Assembly (NCBI RefSeq): GCF_004346685.1 | Contig: NZ_SMCO01000010.1 | Span: 55,859-119,858 of the forward strand | From: Sulfurirhabdus autotrophica | GTDB taxonomy: Bacteria > Pseudomonadota > Gammaproteobacteria > Burkholderiales > SMCO01 | Length of the DNA stretch: 64,000 bases | Direction of reading: 5' to 3' | Shown: positions 63,247 through 64,000 of the stretch, one piece after another | How the letters are laid out: each line of letters opens with the position of its first letter | Numbering within the stretch: position 1 is the first letter of the stretch | Notes under the pieces: generated by a model | The model's input: the letters and a program-made list of their open reading frames with translations, nothing else | Told to the model about the DNA's origin: nothing | The model's database searches: none | Program-made: the position numbers and the translations under genes

Positions 63247-63923
63247 AGCAGTATTGGAAAACGCTGGTAACTAAAATCGATTTGCTCAGTCTGCGCGAGC
63301 GTGTAATGGTATTTGCGATGGCTGCTGTTGTTCTTGTAGCATTGTTAAATACGGCTGTAATTGATCCCTTGTACGCTAAGCAAAAATTGTTTTCCTTGCA
63401 AGTGAATCAGGACCAGGCACAGATGATTGCCATTCAGACTGAGATTCAGCAAAAAATTCAAGCGCATCAATTTGACCCTGATATGGCTAACCAGATTCGT
63501 CTGAAAGAAGTGAAGCTGAAAGCCACGAAAATGAACGCAGATTTAATGGAGATGCAAAAAGGGCTGGTTTCTCCAGATAAAATGGCTGCTCTTCTAGAGG
63601 ATATTTTAAAGCGGAATGGCAATTTGCGCCTTGTTTCGTTAAAAACGCTCTCAGCGTCAAATTTGAGCGAATCAAAAGCGCAAGAGGGGCAAGCGGTTGT
63701 GAATGGAAGTGCAGGTGGGGCAGCACCAGTCGCCCAAAATAATGAACCAAAGAAACCAGCTGATTCACCGGTTTTCAAACATGGCGTGGAAATTGTTGTA
63801 CAAGGCAGCTATCTGGATTTGCTTAATTACATGACCGAACTGGAAACAATGCCGTGGCAATTGTTTTGGGGTAAGGTGAATTTGAATGTAATTGATTATC
63901 CAAAGTCAGTAGTGTCCGGTTAA
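63243..63923 (+). CDS. mshJ: MshJ-like PilO-type protein
   Basis: 226 residues, start overlapping the PilN-like gene (ATGA). A short cytoplasmic segment, one helix at about 20-40 (VMVFAMAAVVLVALLN), a coiled coil to about 110 and a PilO-like periplasmic domain (VFKHGVEIVVQGSYLDLLNYM near 175-195). Works with MshI and the PilN-like protein as the alignment complex. The rest of the set (mshK, L, M, N) would lie past the window end. Confidence 0.86.
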   Translation: MKQYWKTLVTKIDLLSLRERVMVFAMAAVVLVALLNTAVIDPLYAKQKLFSLQVNQDQAQMIAIQTEIQQKIQAHQFDPDMANQIRLKEVKLKATKMNADLMEMQKGLVSPDKMAALLEDILKRNGNLRLVSLKTLSASNLSESKAQEGQAVVNGSAGGAAPVAQNNEPKKPADSPVFKHGVEIVVQGSYLDLLNYMTELETMPWQLFWGKVNLNVIDYPKSVVSG

Positions 63924-64000
63924 ATCGCGAATCGAGCCGCCAAGATCCAATCTGGGCGGGGTTTAGAAAGCAAAATATTTTGGTGCCGATTTGAAATCAT
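63924..64000 (+). other. Right flank, start of next gene not reached
   Basis: 77 bases without a clear start codon and binding site pair. The next msh gene probably begins beyond or at the very edge of the window. Confidence 0.4.

Overview
The window looks like a betaproteobacterial chromosome, most likely Nitrosomonadales (Gallionellaceae or Sulfuricellaceae-like). This rests on the combination of slmA, a DUF1840 protein, a VPLPA-type PEP-CTERM protein, the gpmI/envC/ctpA and grxC/secB/gpsA/trmL neighbourhoods, and moderate GC. The species is not determinable by eye. I recognised no tRNA, rRNA, insertion sequence, integrase or CRISPR array.

Layout. 1-4.4 kb: dabB-dabA, an energy-coupled inorganic-carbon pump, in visibly higher-GC DNA than the rest. 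4.6-6.9 kb: a membrane c-di-GMP phosphodiesterase with a degenerate GGDEF domain. 7-10.5 kb (minus strand): an HvfABC/bufferin-like RiPP operon (peptide precursor, DUF692 MNIO enzyme, DUF2063 partner) with its own ECF sigma factor and zinc anti-sigma factor, plus a DoxX protein. 10.8-13.3 kb: two secreted proteins, one with a PEP-CTERM anchor. 14-16.4 kb: ectABC for ectoine. 16.5-21.3 kb: a cNMP/CBS/DUF294 nucleotidyltransferase and a DnaQ-like exonuclease, convergent with a DUF4212/VC_2705-type sodium:solute symporter pair. 21.6-28 kb: small conserved proteins, mtfA, a BNR-repeat surface protein with a JDVT-CTERM-like tail, an FNR-type regulator with a well-placed FNR box, and a spondin-domain secreted protein. 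28-31 kb: a two-component system and Hsp20. 31-39.2 kb: housekeeping genes (argB, HAD nucleotidase, slmA, moeB, ctpA, envC, gpmI). 39.3-45.7 kb: an ArsR repressor with the dithiol spacing of the persulfide sensors SqrR/BigR, an RND efflux pair, a DUF2892 membrane protein, rhodanese, glutaredoxin and thioredoxin TrxC. 45.9-48.4 kb: secB, an SH3 protein, gpsA and trmL. 48.5-64 kb: a large MSHA-type type IV pilus cluster that runs off the window end.

How it fits together. The gene set suggests a CO2-fixing organism (dabAB) able to meet salt stress (ectoine), copper or similar metal stress (Hvf peptide) and probably reactive sulfur (ArsR/rhodanese/RND). It also builds a c-di-GMP-gated MSHA pilus (MshE N-domain), for which the nearby EAL phosphodiesterase is a plausible antagonist. 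Two good sigma-54 promoter matches lie in the pilus cluster, before mshE and before the second pilin. The strongest candidates for something under-described are the ArsR-RND-DUF2892-rhodanese insertion between gpmI and grxC/secB, the sigma/anti-sigma-controlled Hvf operon with Asp-Gly-Lys-Cys motifs, and the convergent DUF294/DnaQ versus symporter locus.
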